From Bacillota bacterium (GTDB lineage: Bacteria; Bacillota; Clostridia; Peptostreptococcales; Anaerovoracaceae): a stretch of DNA of 52,338 nt. How positions within the stretch are numbered: the stretch's first letter is position 1; each line of letters starts with the position of its first letter. The stretch covers positions 1 through 52,338 of the forward strand of contig JAGAXF010000013.1 in NCBI GenBank assembly GCA_017941085.1, given 5' to 3'. Made by a program: the position numbers and the translations under genes. Shown here one piece after another: positions 50,642 to 52,338 of the stretch. The notes below the pieces were generated by a model that saw only the letters and a list, made by a program, of their open reading frames with translations, searched no databases and was not told the origin of the DNA.

Positions 50642-51625
50642 ATGATTTACGATAGACGCCCAGATGATTTTGAAAGAATAAATACGCCTGAGCTGGCACA
50701 GAGGTTCATTGATGAACAGGTGGCAGCTGTTAAGGAGCAGGTAGGAGATAAGAAGGTGCTTCTTGCTCTTTCCGGTGGTGTTGACAGTTCTGTGGTGGCG
50801 GCTCTTTTAATCAAGGCAATAGGAAATCAGCTGACCTGCGTCCACGTAAATCATGGACTTCTGAGAAAGGGCGAACCGGAGCAGGTGGTGGAAGTATTTG
50901 GCAAGGAACTTGGCGCCAATCTGGTTTATGTAGATGCAACAGATAGATTTCTTGATAAGCTGGCAGGTATTACTGATCCGGAAGAAAAGCGCATGATAAT
51001 CGGAGGCGAGTTTATAGAAGTCTTTGCTGAAGAGGCTCGCAAACTGGAAGGGGTTGAATTCCTGGCTCAAGGAACTATTTGGCCGGACATTTTGGAAAGT
51101 GAAGATGGAATTAAATCTCACCACAATGCCGGTGGATTACCGGATGACCTGCAGTTTGAACTGGTGGAACCGGTTAAGATACTTTTTAAGGACGAGGTTC
51201 GTGAAGTGGGTAAGGCTCTTGGTCTTCCCGATAGCATGGTATTTAGACAACCCTTCCCGGGACCGGGACTGGGAGTTAGATGTCCGGGAGCCATAATCCG
51301 TGACAGATTGGAAGCCCTTCGTGAATCCGATGCAATTCTTAGAGAAGAGTTTGCCAAGGACGGTTTGGACAACGATGTATGGCAATTCTTCACCATCGTT
51401 CCCGACTTTAAAACCACCGGCATCAAAGATGGAAAGCGAGCTTTTGAATGGCCTTGTGTCATCCGTGCAGTTAACACCATCGATGCCATGACTGCGGAAC
51501 CGGCAGAACTGGATTGGCCTTTGGTACAGCGACTAACAGAGCGTATAACTAATGAGGTGCCTGGTATAAACAGAGTTCTTTGGGACGTAACACCAAAGCC
51601 CACAGGCACCATAGAGTGGGAATAG
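50642..51625 (+). CDS. guaA: GMP synthase ATP-pyrophosphatase subunit (no glutaminase domain)
   Basis: This enzyme adenylates XMP and aminates it to GMP. The 327-residue protein has only the synthetase half. The PP-loop SGGVDS is at residues 44-49 (VLLALSGGVDSSVVAALL). LAQGTIWPDILES (near 141), KSHHNAGGLP (near 158), RQPFPGPGLGVR (near 199) and the terminal dimerisation domain ending GTIEWE are all typical of GuaA. The class I amidotransferase domain of ordinary bacterial GuaA is absent and does not precede it; the gene begins with its own AGGAGG. This is the two-subunit layout known from archaea, so a separate glutaminase subunit, or direct ammonia use, is implied. Confidence 0.92.
   Translation: MIYDRRPDDFERINTPELAQRFIDEQVAAVKEQVGDKKVLLALSGGVDSSVVAALLIKAIGNQLTCVHVNHGLLRKGEPEQVVEVFGKELGANLVYVDATDRFLDKLAGITDPEEKRMIIGGEFIEVFAEEARKLEGVEFLAQGTIWPDILESEDGIKSHHNAGGLPDDLQFELVEPVKILFKDEVREVGKALGLPDSMVFRQPFPGPGLGVRCPGAIIRDRLEALRESDAILREEFAKDGLDNDVWQFFTIVPDFKTTGIKDGKRAFEWPCVIRAVNTIDAMTAEPAELDWPLVQRLTERITNEVPGINRVLWDVTPKPTGTIEWE
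51614..51624 (+). other. Potential integration site at the guaA 3' end
   Basis: GAGTGGGAATA covers the last codons (EWE and stop). From memory, this same 11-mer is the attachment core of Tn5801-like elements that integrate in guaA of Gram-positive bacteria. Only one copy is present in the window and guaA is followed directly by a terminator, so the site looks unoccupied here. Confidence 0.5.
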
Positions 51626-51632
51626 TCGCATT

Positions 51633-51675
51633 AATCCCGAGTGCATTGAAAAATCAATGCATTCGGGATTTTTTT
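51633..51675 (+). terminator. Strong terminator after guaA
   Basis: AATCCCGAGTGCATTGA (51633-51649) pairs with TCAATGCATTCGGGATT (51654-51670), 17 bp with one G/T wobble and an AAAA loop. A run of T residues follows to 51675. Confidence 0.93.
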
Positions 51676-52000
51676 ATTGCTTTTGACCAAAGAATGACCA
51701 AAAAACTAGCAAATAATATATATATAATGAATATAAAATGTATTTGCAGTATAAATGCAAACACGAGATATAGGGTGTATCACTATTCCATGATAGTAGA
51801 AAAAGCTTAATTGCTTATGAGCTGCCCGTATCTTTGATACGGCGCGCAGCTCAAACGCAACCAGTTGCCAAGAAAACAAGCGTAGCGTAGTTTGATTGGA
51901 TGCAGCTGTCTGTGGAAAAAAAATCCTGCGCAATTAGGAACGCTCCGAAAAGGCAGCAGCTAATCAGTCATATAGAAAGGAACTCTATGCAGAGTTTGGA
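51676..52000. other. Non-coding stretch with hairpins
   Basis: No convincing gene was found. The first 130 bp are very AT-rich. At 51819-51852, GAGCTGC and GCAGCTC enclose CCGTATC and GATACGG with a TTT loop and a 3-nt bulge, a stable hairpin in a G+C-richer patch. At 51981-51998, AACTCT and AGAGTT flank ATGC just beyond the pseudogene stop and could be a weak minus-strand terminator. Composition differs from the core genes upstream. Confidence 0.5.
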
Positions 52001-52338
52001 CTATATTTCGCGCGTGGTCTTGTCGCGACTCTTCATGCCGTATATGTATTCTCGGTCGGTTTTGTCTGCGTAGCGCTTTACTGCGCCCTCATCAGGATAG
52101 AACATTACTATTGAATCATCTAATTTATCTAGAACAGCATGAATGTATTTATCAGGAGTAATAACAACTATTCTATCAATCAAAGCCTCGCTCACGATTG
52201 AGTGTGGGTCCAATACCACGACGCGTCTAAAATTAAGGCTATTGATTATTTCCGAAAATACTTAAGTGAAAAGACGTGATTGTTTTGCTGGGCGCGATCC
52301 TTTCTTGCATTGGGGATGTAAGGCATATAACGGTCAAC
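52001..52338 (-). pseudogene. PRPP synthetase-like gene, frameshifted and truncated (runs off the window)
   Basis: Read on the minus strand from the window edge, one frame gives YMPYIPNARKDRAQQNNHVF then SLKYFRK and a stop. The next frame continues FSEIINSLNF, VVVLDPHSIVSEALIDRIVV and YGMKSRDKTTREI, then stop at 52001. Joined, they follow the ribose-phosphate pyrophosphokinase pattern (PYxPNARxDR, FxLKYFxExINSLNF, VLDPHS, GxKxRDxxT), with one base missing in a T run near 52255. About 80-100 C-terminal residues, including the PRPP-binding loop, are absent. CGC- and GCG-rich codons differ from neighbouring genes. A sequencing error could explain the frameshift, not the truncation. Confidence 0.75.

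Noticed and set aside
51676..51800. Repeated GACCAAA sequence after the guaA terminator as an integrase-arm site
   Set aside because: Two copies of a 7-mer in AT-rich DNA are too little, and no integrase gene is present.
51625..52338. Second copy of GAGTGGGAATA marking an inserted element
   Set aside because: Only the copy inside guaA was found; a near match at about 52199 (GAGTGTGGGTC) differs too much.

Overview
The window is 52 kb of chromosome from a low-to-moderate G+C Gram-positive anaerobe, most likely a member of the Clostridia. The basis is gene content and style: AGGAGG ribosome-binding sites, tightly overlapping genes, a Firmicutes-type division/cell-wall cluster, MutS2, ZapA, a divIB-like ftsQ, butyrate/amino-acid-fermentation-type acyl-CoA enzymes, and a putative Re-citrate synthase. 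Genus and species cannot be fixed from the sequence alone. About 93% is coding and most of it is orderly core genome. No rRNA, CRISPR array or intact insertion sequence was seen.

Layout. (1) 1-12.5 kb: end of a GIY-YIG protein gene, then the dcw cluster mraZ-rsmH-ftsL-ftsI/spoVD-murF-mraY-murD-ftsW-murG-divIB-ftsZ. It has a promoter with MraZ boxes at its head, an internal terminator after ftsL, and no murE. (2) 12.5-23.6 kb: an RNA 2'-O-methyltransferase, pheS-pheT-zapA-mutS2-argS, a radical SAM protein and a TPR protein. (3) 23.7-28.6 kb, minus strand: an acyl-CoA dehydrogenase and a four-gene operon (CoA-transferase, etfB, etfA, marR). These two units have near-identical promoters followed at the same distance by near-identical palindromes, which makes a compact MarR-type regulon with an unusual, short, divergent electron-transfer flavoprotein. 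(4) 28.8-34.1 kb: Re-type citrate synthase, GntR regulator, aconitase and isocitrate dehydrogenase, a complete route from oxaloacetate to 2-oxoglutarate. (5) 34.1-37.9 kb: a tight operon of lipid kinase, TIM-barrel protein, uridine-kinase-like P-loop protein, ECF S-component and a LarC1-only nickel-insertion protein. It is apparently transcribed from an extended -10 promoter that would give a leaderless mRNA. (6) 38-43.3 kb: two membrane proteins, tRNA-Ser(CGA) and a heterodimeric ABC exporter. (7) 43.4-50.4 kb: nicotinamidase-like hydrolase, Na/Pi cotransporter, zincin-like protein, phosphoketolase, a PPOX-family flavoprotein and a CofE-like ligase. (8) 50.4-52.3 kb: a 148-bp imperfect palindrome, a GMP synthase ATP-pyrophosphatase subunit lacking the amidotransferase domain, and then DNA of different character with hairpins and a broken PRPP-synthetase-like gene that runs off the window.

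The most interesting parts are the paired promoter-operator modules of the acyl-CoA/Etf regulon, the isolated LarC1 beside an ECF S-component, the CofE homologue beside a PPOX protein in an organism where F420 is not expected, the palindrome before guaA, and the degraded foreign-looking gene beyond the guaA 3' end.
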